Below, one piece after another: positions 9,517-18,890 of a stretch of DNA of 64,000 nt (the first letter of the stretch is position 1; every line of letters begins with the position of its first letter). The stretch comes from Burkholderiales bacterium RIFCSPHIGHO2_12_FULL_63_20 (lineage in GTDB: Bacteria; Pseudomonadota; Gammaproteobacteria; Burkholderiales; Burkholderiaceae_C): positions 239,087-303,086 of the forward strand of contig MESA01000007.1 of assembly GCA_001770775.1 (NCBI GenBank). Direction: 5' to 3'. The notes beneath the pieces were generated by a model. It had not been told where the DNA came from, did not search any database, and saw only the letters and a program-made list of their open reading frames with translations. Position numbers and translations under genes: made by a program.

Positions 9517-11091
9517 TCACTCCGCCATCGCGATCTCCGTCGGCACTGCGACAATGGGCGCCGGCGCCGGGGTCCACCCACCACCCAAGGCTTTGTAGAG
9601 CAACACCGTGTGGGTGTTGAGCTCGATTTCGGCCTGCGTGGCCTCGTCTTCGCGCTTGAGTGCGTCGGCCTGGGCTTCCAGCGCGGCCTGCAGCAAGGCT
9701 TGGCCGGCGCCAAAGTGCGCCATGCGCTCGCGCGCGAACTGGTGCGCGAGGTCGGCGGTCTGGGTCAGGTAGGCCACGCGTGAGGTGAAGGCGCGGTGGG
9801 CGGTGTAAACGTTCTCCACGTCTTCCAGGGCCCCCAGCACGGTCTTTTCATATTCGAGCGCCACGCCTTCGAGCTGCGCTTCGTTGGCCGCGATGTTGGA
9901 GCGAATGCGCCCCGCCGTGAAGATGGGCAGGCGCAGGCCCACGCCCAGCGACTGGGTGCCGAAGTTGTAGCCTTCGATGTTGTCAGGGTGGGCGCGCCCC
10001 GCCGATGCCCCCAGCCCGATGTAGAACTTGGGGAACAGCTCGGCACGGGCCGAACCCACTTTGGCCGCCTGGGAGCGCACCTTGCGTTCCGCGCCGCGCA
10101 CATCCGGACGGCGGGCCAGCACATCGCCTGGCAGCACAGCCGGCAAGCTCGGTGGGCGCTGTGCCCCGGGTGGCTGCGTCGGCAGTTCGGTCAGGCTCTG
10201 CGGGGTCTGGCCCATGAGCACGGCGATGCGCCGCAAGTGGCTTGCCAGCAAGGCTTTGAGGGGCTCGACCTTGGACTGGGCATCGCGCAGGTACATTTCG
10301 GCGCGAGCGACATCGGCGGCCTCGGTTTGGCCGGACTGGAAGCGCCCTCGGGCGTACTTCACACCACGCTCGGCCACGTAGATGGCCCGCTCGACGATGC
10401 GCATGCGCTTTTCCACGCCGCGCGCCTCGAAGTAGCGGGTGGCGATGTCGGCCGCCACCATGAGCTGGGCACCGTGCTGCTGCTCGTGCGCGCCCAGGAT
10501 GAGCTGATGCACCATTTCGGCATCGGCATGGCGGGCGCCGAAGATGTCCACCTCCCAGGTGGCGGCCAGTCCATAGGCGTGGGTGTTGCCCAGCGGCATG
10601 CTGGCGTTTTGCGGGAAGTTGGGGGTCACGTTGCCCGGCAGGGGAATGGGGATGTTGCCTGGCCAGCCTGGGATGGCCGAGCCACCGAGCTGCGTGGGCA
10701 CCGCCCCGCTTTCGCGCGAGCGCCCTGCCCCGGCAGCCAGCTCGACCGTGGGGTAGTAGGCCGATTCGGCCATGCCGTGAAAGGCCCGTGCCTCCTTGAT
10801 GCGGGCCAGCGCGATGCGCACATCGACGTTCTGGCGCAGACCTTCTTCGATGTAGCCGCTCAACACCGGGTCATCGAGCTGCTTCCACCACTGCGCGATG
10901 TCCGCGCTGCCTTGCGCGGTGGCCGGATCGACCGAGTCGAACTGCCCCGGCACCTGAACGGCGAGCGGCGGCATGTCGACGTTCACGGTGGTGCAGGCCG
11001 AGGCCATCAAGGTCACGGCCGCTGCCGCGAGCAGACGCACGGTGGCGGGAAAGGTGGCGGATCGGTTCACCAGACTGCGATGAGCACGCAT
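9517..11091 (-). CDS. NodT-family outer-membrane efflux lipoprotein
   Basis: 524 residues. The signal peptide ends in a lipobox around ASAC (residues 31-34), predicting lipid attachment. Two outer-membrane-efflux repeats follow, with the usual LDDPVLSGYIEEGLRQNVDVRIA start and LPGDVLARRPDVRGAERKV hinge. A central hydrophobic insert rich in Gly/Pro/Asn (about 140-170) is longer than in many NodT proteins. It would form the TolC-like outer channel of the tripartite exporter encoded by the three genes upstream. It is the last gene of the minus-strand run 16006-9517, and the gap to the permease gene is 29 bases. Confidence 0.9.
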   Translation of the reverse strand: MRAHRSLVNRSATFPATVRLLAAAAVTLMASACTTVNVDMPPLAVQVPGQFDSVDPATAQGSADIAQWWKQLDDPVLSGYIEEGLRQNVDVRIALARIKEARAFHGMAESAYYPTVELAAGAGRSRESGAVPTQLGGSAIPGWPGNIPIPLPGNVTPNFPQNASMPLGNTHAYGLAATWEVDIFGARHADAEMVHQLILGAHEQQHGAQLMVAADIATRYFEARGVEKRMRIVERAIYVAERGVKYARGRFQSGQTEAADVARAEMYLRDAQSKVEPLKALLASHLRRIAVLMGQTPQSLTELPTQPPGAQRPPSLPAVLPGDVLARRPDVRGAERKVRSQAAKVGSARAELFPKFYIGLGASAGRAHPDNIEGYNFGTQSLGVGLRLPIFTAGRIRSNIAANEAQLEGVALEYEKTVLGALEDVENVYTAHRAFTSRVAYLTQTADLAHQFARERMAHFGAGQALLQAALEAQADALKREDEATQAEIELNTHTVLLYKALGGGWTPAPAPIVAVPTEIAMAE

Positions 11092-11120
11092 GTGTCACTC
11101 CAAAAAGCGAGAAGAGGGGT

Positions 11121-12245
11121 TCAGCCCTGACGGGCCAGCATGGAGCGAAAGCGCATCAGCGCCAGCGCCAGGAAAGCGATGCCGATGCCACCGACGGCCA
11201 GCATCTGCGGCCAGACGATGTCCACCCCGGCCGCCCGGTACAAGATGCCCTGGGTGAGCTGGACGTAGTGGGTCGAGGGCGACAGTTGCATGACGTGCTG
11301 CAGCCACATCGGCATGTTCTCGAACGGGGTGGCCGAGCCCGAGAGCATGTACATGACCACAAACACCGGCACCGCCAGCAGACCGAACTGCGGCATGGAC
11401 GACGCCACCGTGGCGAGCAGGATGCCCAGCGCGGTGAGCGAGAACAGGTAGAGCCCGGTGCCCAGCAGGAACAGCATCACCGAGCCCTCTACCGGCACGC
11501 CGAGCACGCCTTCGATGATGGCCAGCACCGATACGGCCACCGCCAGCAGGATCACCAGGCCGTTGGCCACGATCTTCGCGACCGCGATCTCGCTGGGACG
11601 CACCGGCATCACCAACAGGTGTTCGATGGTGCCGCGTTCGCGCTCCCGAATGACCGCCGCGCCCACCAGCACCACCGATAACACCGTCACGTTGTTGATG
11701 AGCTGCATCACCGAGGTGAACCAGCTGGTGATGGTGTTGGGGTTGTAGAGCACGTGGATGACCTGGCGCATCGGGAGCCGCTGGTCCAGGCCCTCCACCT
11801 TGAACTCGCTGAGCGTTTCACTCAGCACGATCTCGGTGATGTAGGCGATGCCCAGTTGGGCCTGGGCCATGGCGGTGGCGTCCACCGTCAACTGCACGGT
11901 GGTGGGTCGCTGGCCGTGGATGTCAGCCTCGAACTGCCGCGGGATCTCGAGGATGAACAGATACCGGCCTTCGTCCATGGCCGCTTGCGCCGTCTCCGGG
12001 GTCAGATCGACGGGCGTCTGGAACATGGGCGGCTGCAAGGCCGCGCGGATGCGCTGGGACAGGCCGGACTGGTCGTGGTCGATGATGCCGATGGTCACGT
12101 TGGTGACGTCGGCCTTGGCGCCCACCGCCACCACATAGACGGCCACCGTGAAGGAGATCAGGATGGCGCCCATCATGGTGCGGTCACGCAGCACGCAGCG
12201 CAGCTCTTTGAGGCTGAGGTAGAAAACGTTGATGAACCAGATCAT
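11121..12245 (-). CDS. ABC-2 type exporter permease (YhhJ-like)
   Basis: 374 residues. The N-terminal membrane helix (about 20-42) is followed by a large periplasmic loop (about 43-170) and five further helices clustered in the C-terminal half, the ABC2_membrane_3 pattern. The motif RERERGTIEHLLVMPV near residue 200 is diagnostic of this family. It begins one base after the stop of the ATPase/permease fusion, so the two are almost certainly translated together and form the membrane part of one exporter. Substrate unknown. Confidence 0.9.
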   Translation of the reverse strand: MIWFINVFYLSLKELRCVLRDRTMMGAILISFTVAVYVVAVGAKADVTNVTIGIIDHDQSGLSQRIRAALQPPMFQTPVDLTPETAQAAMDEGRYLFILEIPRQFEADIHGQRPTTVQLTVDATAMAQAQLGIAYITEIVLSETLSEFKVEGLDQRLPMRQVIHVLYNPNTITSWFTSVMQLINNVTVLSVVLVGAAVIRERERGTIEHLLVMPVRPSEIAVAKIVANGLVILLAVAVSVLAIIEGVLGVPVEGSVMLFLLGTGLYLFSLTALGILLATVASSMPQFGLLAVPVFVVMYMLSGSATPFENMPMWLQHVMQLSPSTHYVQLTQGILYRAAGVDIVWPQMLAVGGIGIAFLALALMRFRSMLARQG

Positions 12246-12246
12246 G

Positions 12247-14988
12247 TCAACGCTCCTGCTTGCTGACGAACAGGCGGGCTGCCGTCAGGTAGGCGACTGA
12301 AAAACCCATCATGACCACGCAGGCCACGCCCAGGGTGTGCCACTGCACTTGCCAGTTCTTGGTGAACACGCCCAGGCTGACCTTCTGGAACCACGAGGAC
12401 GGGAAGCCTTGGGCGATGTAGAAGTTGACCCCGTCGAGCGTGGAGACCGGGCTGAGCACACCCGCGAAGTTGGTGGTGATGATCACGCACAGGATGGCGG
12501 TGAGGAACTGCGCGGCCACCTGCGTTTGCACGAAGGCCGAGATCAGCAAGCCCATGGCGGTGATGGCAAAGGCATAGGCGGTGGCCCCCAGCGTGAGCGC
12601 CAGGAAACTGCCTTTGAGCGGCACCCCCAGGCCCCAGATGAGCACGGCCACCAGGGTGAGGTAGCTCAGCAGGGTCAGCGCCACGTAGGGCAGTTGCTTG
12701 CCGACCAGGAACTCGCTGATGGCGCCCGGTGAGGCGTACAGGTTGACCATGGTGCCCATTTCCTTTTCGCGTACCACGCCCAGGGCGGTGAGCATGGCCG
12801 GGATCAGGGTCAGGGCCAGCATGAGGTTGCTGGGGCCGAACACGAACACGCTCTGGTACGACGGGTTGTAGGCCATGCGCGGTGCCACCGTGATCGGCAT
12901 GGTGGGCACCTCGGCCCCCGGCGTCGCCTGGGCGAGGCGCACCGCATGTTCGATGGACACGGCCTTGATCGAGTTGACCGTGTGCGCCGCCCGCACCAGG
13001 CTGCCGCCATCGACGTAAAAGCCCACTTCCGGCTGCCGCTGACCGATCAGGTCACGCCCAAAGCCCGGCGGCAGGTCGATCACCAGCCAGGACTGGGACG
13101 AGCGCAGTTGCGCGTCGATCTCGCTGGCGTCGCTGAGCGGCGGCATCTCGACAAAGTGCGTGGAGCCGGCGAAATGTTCGACAAAGCGACGGCTGTCGGT
13201 GCTCTGGTCGCGGTCAAGCACCGAGAAGCGGATGTCCTCCACGTCAAAGCTCAGGCCCCAGGTGGCGGCGCACAGCACGATGATCGGGCCGATGATGGCG
13301 AAGGCCAGGCGGATGCTGTCGTGGCGCAACTCCATGGCCTCGCGCTGGGCAAAGGCCCACATGCGGCTGAACCACAAGGCGATGGCCGACGGCTGTCGGG
13401 TCTCGGATGCCAGCGGGGTCAGGGGCACGTCCAGCGGATCGTTCTCGATCGGGGTGTGCGGCAGGTGCTCGGCTTCCTGGTCGGCTTCCAGGTAGTCGAT
13501 GAAGGCCTGCTCCAGGGTTTCGCAGCCACGCTGGACACACAGATCGTCGGGCTTGCCCACGGCCAGCACGCGCCCCCGGTGCATCAGCGAGATGCGATCA
13601 CAGCGTTGCGCCTCGTTCATGAAGTGCGTGGACACGAACAGGGTGACGCCCTCTTCGCGCGACAGGCGGATCATGTGACGCCAGAACATGTCGCGGGCGG
13701 CCGGGTCCACGCCGGAGGTGGGCTCGTCCAGGATCAGCACCTCGGGCTTGTGCAGGCAGGCGGCGGCCAGTTGCAGGCGCTGGCGGATACCCAGGGACAG
13801 GCTGGAGGGCATGGTCTCGGCATAGGGGCGCAGCTCGAAGGTGTCGAGCGAGGCTTCGATGGCCTGCGTGGCCGTGGCCGGGTCCATGCGGTACAGGCGT
13901 GCGTGCAGCACCAGGTTCTGGCGCACGGACAGCTCTTCGTACAGCGAGAAGAGCTGCGACATGTAGCCGATGTGCAGGCGGGTGCGCAGGTCGGAGGCAT
14001 CCACGGGTTTGCCCAGCAGGCGCGCCGAGCCCTCGGTGATGTCGAGCAGGCCGGTGAGCATCTTCATGGTCGTGGTCTTGCCGCAACCGTTGGAGCCCAG
14101 GAAGCCGAAAATCTCGCCGCGCGGGATGCAGAAGGTCACGTCCCGTGCGGCCACGAAGTCGCCAAAGCGGCGGGTGAGGCCTTTGGCTTCCATCGCCGGG
14201 GGGCCATCGTGCGGGGGCAAAGGCGGAATGAGCAGCAGCGCGGTGTCGCCCTTGCGGGAGAGCTTGATGTAGGCCTCCTCCAGGCTGGCCGAGCGGGTTT
14301 GCTCCAGCACGCCGATGGTGGGCGCGCACACCAGCACACGACCCTCGTCCATGGCCACGAGGTGGTCGAAGCGCTCAGCCTCTTCCATGTAGGCGGTGGC
14401 CACCAGCACCGTCATGTGCGGGCGCTCCAGGCGCAGACTCTCCACCAACGCCCAGAACTGGCGGCGTGACAAGGGGTCCACGCCAGTGGTGGGCTCGTCG
14501 AGGATGAGCAGGTCGGGGTTGTGCACCAGGGCCGCACACAGCGAAACCTTCTGCTTCATGCCGCCCGACAGCTTGCCCGCCGGACGCGCATGGAAGGGAT
14601 CGAGCGCGGTGGCGCGCATGAGGCGCTGGATGCGTGCATCGCGCTCGGCCGGCGGCACCCCGAACAGGCGCGCCGAAAAGTCGATGTTGTCGTAGACGGA
14701 CAGTGAGCGGTACAGATTGCGCCCGAGGCCTTGGGGCATGTAGGCCACCCGGGGGGCCAACTCGCGCCGGTAGGCGGCATCGGCCACATCCCCGCCCAGA
14801 ACAGTCAAGTGGCCGGACTGCAGCTTCTTGACCCCCGCCATGAGCGCGAGCAAGGTGGACTTGCCCACCCCATCGGGCCCCACCAAACCCACGGTCTTGC
14901 CCATGGGCAGGGACAGACTGACCTGATCCAGGGCCGGCTTGCCGTCGTAGGCATGGCTGACCGACTCGACGATGATGGCGTACTGCAT
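12247..14988 (-). CDS. Two-ATPase plus permease ABC exporter fusion (RbbA/YhiH-like)
   Basis: 913 residues. The first ABC domain has Walker A GPDGVGKST at 37-45, signature LSGGMKQKV and Walker B LLILDEPTTG. The second ABC domain begins near 265, with Walker A GSNGCGKTT, a shortened signature SLSLGIRQR and Walker B VLILDEPTSG. An ABC-2 permease module fills residues of about 540-913, with the REKEMGTMVNLYASP motif matching the separate permease. E. coli RbbA has the same architecture and is annotated both as a ribosome-associated ATPase and as an exporter. The surrounding membrane fusion, permease and outer-membrane genes favour export here. The signature of the second ABC domain lacks the normal LSGGQ form, suggesting asymmetric ATP sites. 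Confidence 0.92.
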   Translation of the reverse strand: MQYAIIVESVSHAYDGKPALDQVSLSLPMGKTVGLVGPDGVGKSTLLALMAGVKKLQSGHLTVLGGDVADAAYRRELAPRVAYMPQGLGRNLYRSLSVYDNIDFSARLFGVPPAERDARIQRLMRATALDPFHARPAGKLSGGMKQKVSLCAALVHNPDLLILDEPTTGVDPLSRRQFWALVESLRLERPHMTVLVATAYMEEAERFDHLVAMDEGRVLVCAPTIGVLEQTRSASLEEAYIKLSRKGDTALLLIPPLPPHDGPPAMEAKGLTRRFGDFVAARDVTFCIPRGEIFGFLGSNGCGKTTTMKMLTGLLDITEGSARLLGKPVDASDLRTRLHIGYMSQLFSLYEELSVRQNLVLHARLYRMDPATATQAIEASLDTFELRPYAETMPSSLSLGIRQRLQLAAACLHKPEVLILDEPTSGVDPAARDMFWRHMIRLSREEGVTLFVSTHFMNEAQRCDRISLMHRGRVLAVGKPDDLCVQRGCETLEQAFIDYLEADQEAEHLPHTPIENDPLDVPLTPLASETRQPSAIALWFSRMWAFAQREAMELRHDSIRLAFAIIGPIIVLCAATWGLSFDVEDIRFSVLDRDQSTDSRRFVEHFAGSTHFVEMPPLSDASEIDAQLRSSQSWLVIDLPPGFGRDLIGQRQPEVGFYVDGGSLVRAAHTVNSIKAVSIEHAVRLAQATPGAEVPTMPITVAPRMAYNPSYQSVFVFGPSNLMLALTLIPAMLTALGVVREKEMGTMVNLYASPGAISEFLVGKQLPYVALTLLSYLTLVAVLIWGLGVPLKGSFLALTLGATAYAFAITAMGLLISAFVQTQVAAQFLTAILCVIITTNFAGVLSPVSTLDGVNFYIAQGFPSSWFQKVSLGVFTKNWQVQWHTLGVACVVMMGFSVAYLTAARLFVSKQER

Positions 14989-14995
14989 GACGGGC

Positions 14996-16006
14996 TCACC
15001 AGGCGCTGGCGGTACGGGCGTCGGCGGTCTTGCTCTCTGTCGCAGCGGGAGGTTCGCTCAGGCGCACGAAGCCGTTGCCGGTCAGTCCCCCTTTGAGCAG
15101 CCCCGCATGCGTCAGCGCCACCTCGGGCGACAGTGACAGCTTGACGCGGAAGCTCAGCTTCTCTCGCTCGCTGGCGGTTTCGACATGCTTGGGGGTGAAC
15201 TGGGCATCGGCCGACACGAAGCTGACCTTGGCAGGCAGGCGCAGATCGGGCGCGGCATCCAGCACGATGCGGGCCTCATCACCGACGCGGACCTGACCGG
15301 CCACCTTGGTGGGCAGGAAGATGGTCATGTGGACCTGAGAGGTGTCGACCAGGGTGGCCACGCGCCCCCCGGCCGGGATGACCGAGCCGGGCTCGACCAC
15401 GCGGTACTCGATGCGGCCACCGACGGGGGCCTTGAGCGTGTGATCCGCGATGGCGTTTTTCAAGCGCGCGATGCCGGCCTCGGCTTCAGCCTGGGCCGCT
15501 TTGGCCTCCCCCACCGCCGACGTGGCAATGTGCACGCCGCCGGCTTCGCCATCTCTCTGTGCCTGGCGCTTCTTGAGCTCGGACTCGGAGATGAGCGTGT
15601 CGTCGCGCATCTTCACGGCGTTGTCAAAGTCCATCTGCGCGACCTTGGCCTTGAGGCTTTGCACACGCACCTCGCCTTGTGCGCGGGCCATGGCCTGCGT
15701 CGCACGCTGACGCATGGCCACCACGCCATCAAGCTGGCGTTGCAGATCGGTGGTGTCCATCTGCGCGATCATGTCGCCCACGTTGACGAGGTCCCCCTCG
15801 TGCACAGCGATGGTCTGTACCTGCCCCGGGAATTTGGTCGCGATCTCGATGCGCTGGACATCCAGACGACCGTTGCCGGAGACGATCTTGGGAGCGGCTT
15901 CTTCGGAGCGAAGGACGCCCCAGGTGGCCCAGGCACCGGAGACCGTGAGCGCGGACACCAGAGCGCCCAGGACGAAGCCGCGGTAGGGATGGAGAGAGAA
16001 CTTCAT
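14996..16006 (-). CDS. HlyD/EmrA-type periplasmic membrane fusion protein (YhiI-like)
   Basis: 336 residues from MKFSLHPYRG at 16006; an upstream in-frame start at 16051 would add a non-conserved leader. A single N-terminal helix (about 9-30) is followed by the biotinyl-lipoyl half motif GQVQTIAVHEGDLVNVGDMIAQMD, a coiled-coil hairpin (about 80-165) and the second half motif PVGGRIEYRVVEPGSVIPAGG. It would link the inner-membrane ABC complex to the outer-membrane lipoprotein. It is the first gene of a four-gene operon with gaps of 7, 1 and 29 bases. A loose FNR-like sequence lies 58 bases upstream but I do not rely on it. Confidence 0.9.
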   Translation of the reverse strand: MKFSLHPYRGFVLGALVSALTVSGAWATWGVLRSEEAAPKIVSGNGRLDVQRIEIATKFPGQVQTIAVHEGDLVNVGDMIAQMDTTDLQRQLDGVVAMRQRATQAMARAQGEVRVQSLKAKVAQMDFDNAVKMRDDTLISESELKKRQAQRDGEAGGVHIATSAVGEAKAAQAEAEAGIARLKNAIADHTLKAPVGGRIEYRVVEPGSVIPAGGRVATLVDTSQVHMTIFLPTKVAGQVRVGDEARIVLDAAPDLRLPAKVSFVSADAQFTPKHVETASEREKLSFRVKLSLSPEVALTHAGLLKGGLTGNGFVRLSEPPAATESKTADARTASAW

Positions 16007-16196
16007 GGCAGTCACTTTGATGGTTCGGTCACTTGATGATCGACCCAGCAAAATGCTCGGACATTGAAGTAGATCAGATGCCGCCCTGCGGATTCAGGGG
16101 GTCTGTCGCACAGGAATACCGGGTGTCAGCCACACACCCCATGGATACACGGGTTTGCCCGATCGAAGGCCGCCACGCACCGTGGCGCGCCTGGAC

Positions 16197-17555
16197 TCAA
16201 CCCGGTCGGCCGTCGACCCGAGGCTGGCCATACCAGCGCCAGTGGCGTGCGCTCCATGCGCCCAGCGTCAGCAACCACAGCGTGGCTGCGGCCAGCAACA
16301 GGATGCTTGCCTGCGCAGGCCAGAGCGTGGCGGTCAGCCTCGTCAGCGTCGCCAGTTGCAAGCCCCAGAACAGCCCCCAGGCCATCGCATCGGCCGCCAG
16401 GACGCGGCCACTGTGCCCGCAGCTCACGCGGGTGACCATGGCCAGCAGCACGCTGCCCAGAAAGCCCATCGTCAAGGCGTGCAGGGGCAACAGCGTAGGG
16501 ATGTCCACGCCCTGAGCGCGCATCCCCACGGTGAAGGCGTCCAGGCAGAAGGCCACACCCAGCCAGACAAAACCCAGGTGAAGCATCGCCAGCAAACGGT
16601 TGCGCAGGCTGCGCCACAGCCCCCAGCGCACGGCCAAGGCCAGGATCAGCACACCCGAGATCAGGGCCGTGCCAAAGCGCACCCTCCACAGCCAGGACGG
16701 CGTGGGCAGGCCACGCGCCTCCAGCCACACCCAGGCCCCTTGCACAAAGACCATGCCCAGCAAGGTCCACAGCAACCAGTTGGGGCGCCAGGCATCCAGA
16801 CTGGGCACGGCCGAGGCCGAAAAGAACGGGATCATGCGGTGAGCCACCACCACATACACCGGCACGATGAAGCACCACAAGCCCAGCAGCACCGCCGTGC
16901 GCACCACGGCGTAAGCCTGGGTGGCCAGGCCCACAGAGGTCGCCACCATCGCCAACAAGCCGATCAGGCTTGCCGCGGCAATCAGGCTGGCGTGCAGACG
17001 ATCAGGGGCCGGGCTGCGCTGGACCATGCCCACAAAGCGCCCCGACAGCATCGCCCAACCCAAGGTGACCAGCGCCATGCCCGCCGCGGCCAGGGTGTGA
17101 TGCACATAAGCTCCCACCAACACCGTGGTCCAGCCTGCCACCATGGCCAGCACACCGGGCAGGATCTGTCGCGCACTCACCTCAGGCGCGCGCAACCATT
17201 TGGGGCCGGCCGTGAACAAGAAACCCGTGAAGAACAGGGGCATGAAGCCCAGACTCATCAGCAGCGCGTGCACAAAGGTCTCCGGCACGGCCATGCCCAT
17301 GTGCGAGGCCCCGGCGCTGCGGCCCAGCATCACCAGCCACCACCACAGCGCCGCCACCGTCATCACAGCCACGGCACTGGCAAACGCCAGCCGGTGCGGG
17401 GCATGCAACAGCAAAGCCCAACGCCATGTGGCCGGCTGCAACTTGGCTTGTGCGCGGGCTTGCGCCGGCGTCATCGAGGCAGACGACGCCGGCGTGACCT
17501 GGGGCGACTGTGGCTTGAGAGGGATGACGGGGCGAGTTGGCTTGTCAGCGGGCAT
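16197..17555 (-). CDS. nnrS: NnrS family heme-copper membrane protein
   Basis: 452 residues with about twelve hydrophobic segments. Characteristic NnrS features are the early HAPHRLAF motif, FLFTAGPKWL near 115-125, HRMIPFFS in the middle and HALTMGFLGSVLLAMVTRVSCGHSGR near the C terminus, with several His that could bind heme. NnrS proteins are induced during denitrification and help cells withstand nitric oxide and prevent harmful dinitrosyl iron complexes. The start at 17555 overlaps the ubiT stop by 11 bases, so it is co-translated with the anaerobic ubiquinone genes. The Pro/Gln-rich N terminus of about 40 residues is variable. Confidence 0.92.
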   Translation of the reverse strand: MPADKPTRPVIPLKPQSPQVTPASSASMTPAQARAQAKLQPATWRWALLLHAPHRLAFASAVAVMTVAALWWWLVMLGRSAGASHMGMAVPETFVHALLMSLGFMPLFFTGFLFTAGPKWLRAPEVSARQILPGVLAMVAGWTTVLVGAYVHHTLAAAGMALVTLGWAMLSGRFVGMVQRSPAPDRLHASLIAAASLIGLLAMVATSVGLATQAYAVVRTAVLLGLWCFIVPVYVVVAHRMIPFFSASAVPSLDAWRPNWLLWTLLGMVFVQGAWVWLEARGLPTPSWLWRVRFGTALISGVLILALAVRWGLWRSLRNRLLAMLHLGFVWLGVAFCLDAFTVGMRAQGVDIPTLLPLHALTMGFLGSVLLAMVTRVSCGHSGRVLAADAMAWGLFWGLQLATLTRLTATLWPAQASILLLAAATLWLLTLGAWSARHWRWYGQPRVDGRPG

Positions 17556-17970
17556 GGTGCGTGGTGTGACGCCCCGCAAACGGCCAACGAGGCGGTCCCA
17601 CGGCGTCCAGCGTGTTCTTGAGGAGCAGACCATACTCGGTATCGCCCTCCATGACCATCCGCCGATCGAAGAACAAGGTGTCCGGGTCGTCCAGGCCTTG
17701 CAGCAGGCGCCAGTAGACCTGCGCCGTGGCCTTCAGGCGCAGCGCCACGGGCTGCCCCGCTGACGCCGGCGACAAGCCCCGCGGCCCAGCCTGCAGACGG
17801 CAGGTGATGCCCAGGTCATCGACCACGAGCTCTACCACCCGACCTGACAGCTCGGCCTGGGTGGCTTCGTCCACTTGGGGCCACCACAGGCGGTTGAGCG
17901 CCTGCGCCATCACCATCGAAGGCGGCCACACCGGCAGGCGCCGCACCACTTCACGCAAAAGCTGTTTCAT
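17545..17970 (-). CDS. ubiT: SCP2-domain accessory factor of O2-independent ubiquinone synthesis
   Basis: 141 residues starting at the ATG at 17970, which overlaps the ubiV stop as ATGA. The SCP2 lipid-binding fold is indicated by the hydrophobic N-terminal helix, LVVDDLGITCRL, VALRLKATAQVYWRLLQGLDDPDTLFFDRRMVMEGDTEYG and the final LLLKNTLDAV, close to E. coli YhbT/UbiT. UbiT is needed with UbiU and UbiV to make ubiquinone without oxygen and probably holds hydrophobic intermediates. The ubiU-ubiV-ubiT order here strongly supports the call. Confidence 0.93.
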   Translation of the reverse strand: MKQLLREVVRRLPVWPPSMVMAQALNRLWWPQVDEATQAELSGRVVELVVDDLGITCRLQAGPRGLSPASAGQPVALRLKATAQVYWRLLQGLDDPDTLFFDRRMVMEGDTEYGLLLKNTLDAVGPPRWPFAGRHTTHHAR

Positions 17971-18863
17971 GAGTTGACCCACACCATGCCCGGGCGCTGG
18001 GGCCGGGCGTACCCATTGGACAAAGGCCCCGGCATGCGCAGGGCCTGGACGGCCGCGAGCGCCTCGCTGCTGGACGCCCCGTGGTTCATGACCGCATCGA
18101 ACTGGCGCAGCACCTCGGCAAAGTCCTGCGAGGTGGGCGACAGGCGCAAACGCTGCACCCCTGCCGCCTGCAAGGCCTCGCGCTCACCCAGCAGGCACTG
18201 CACCGTGCCGGACTGGGTCTGGATGCCATTGAGCGAGAGGAAGTCCTGCCCTTCGCGCGTGCGCAGGGCCAGGCCATCGGGGTCGTCCAGGCAGCGAAAC
18301 TCGCAGTGGTCTTTCTGCAGATGATGGTGACGTGCGGTGAAGCACCGCGCCGACAAGGCCAGCGGCATGCGCCCGAACGCAAACACCTCGCTTTGCACCG
18401 CCGCCCCCGGAGGGCACACCTTGCCCACGTCGGGCAAGGACATCTCCACCGGGGCCACCCAGCGCGTGGCACCCAGCGCCGCGTATTCAGCCAAAGACGG
18501 AGCGCTGTACACGTTCACATGCAAGCCGATCACCCAGGGTGAATGCCCGGCCAACAAACGCACTGCCGCCGTGTCATTGGCCTCCAGCATGAAATCGCCC
18601 TGCTCCACCCAGCGGCGCAGGCTGCGCAACTCGGCTTCGGTCTCCAGCAAGGCCTGGGTGCCGATCACCACCTCCTTGCCCGCCGCTTTCAGCTCGCGCG
18701 CCAGGGCCAGCCAGTCCTCGGGCTTCATCTCATGGCGACGCGAACACACCACCTCGCCCAGGCACACCGTGTGCGCGGGCGAATCGGCCACCTCGGCGTA
18801 GAACGCCTTCAGGGTATCCCGGGACCAGTAGTACTGCACCGGCCCCACACTCAGCTTGAACAT
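17967..18863 (-). CDS. ubiV: O2-independent ubiquinone hydroxylation protein UbiV (U32 peptidase family)
   Basis: 298 residues from the ATG at 18863, chosen because AAAGG lies six bases before it; an ATG at 18869 overlaps that site. Cysteines at 40, 174, 187 and 191 (GEVVCSRR, SARCFTARHH, HCEFRC) match the [4Fe-4S] cluster ligands known in E. coli UbiV, with identical 13- and 4-residue spacings for the last three. UbiV works with UbiU to hydroxylate the quinone ring in anoxic cells using an oxygen source other than O2. The gene lies 27 bases after ubiU and overlaps ubiT. Confidence 0.95.
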   Translation of the reverse strand: MFKLSVGPVQYYWSRDTLKAFYAEVADSPAHTVCLGEVVCSRRHEMKPEDWLALARELKAAGKEVVIGTQALLETEAELRSLRRWVEQGDFMLEANDTAAVRLLAGHSPWVIGLHVNVYSAPSLAEYAALGATRWVAPVEMSLPDVGKVCPPGAAVQSEVFAFGRMPLALSARCFTARHHHLQKDHCEFRCLDDPDGLALRTREGQDFLSLNGIQTQSGTVQCLLGEREALQAAGVQRLRLSPTSQDFAEVLRQFDAVMNHGASSSEALAAVQALRMPGPLSNGYARPQRPGMVWVNS

Positions 18864-18890
18864 GTCCATCCTTTGCGCCAGCATGGGCGC

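Noticed and set aside
12946..14469. A 507-codon open frame antisense to the ABC fusion
   Set aside because: No motifs and biased composition; the ABC domains on the opposite strand account for the codon pattern.
16064..16077. TTGAAGTAGATCAG resembles an FNR site upstream of the exporter operon
   Set aside because: Two positions differ from consensus and the operon has no evident link to anaerobiosis, so chance is likely.
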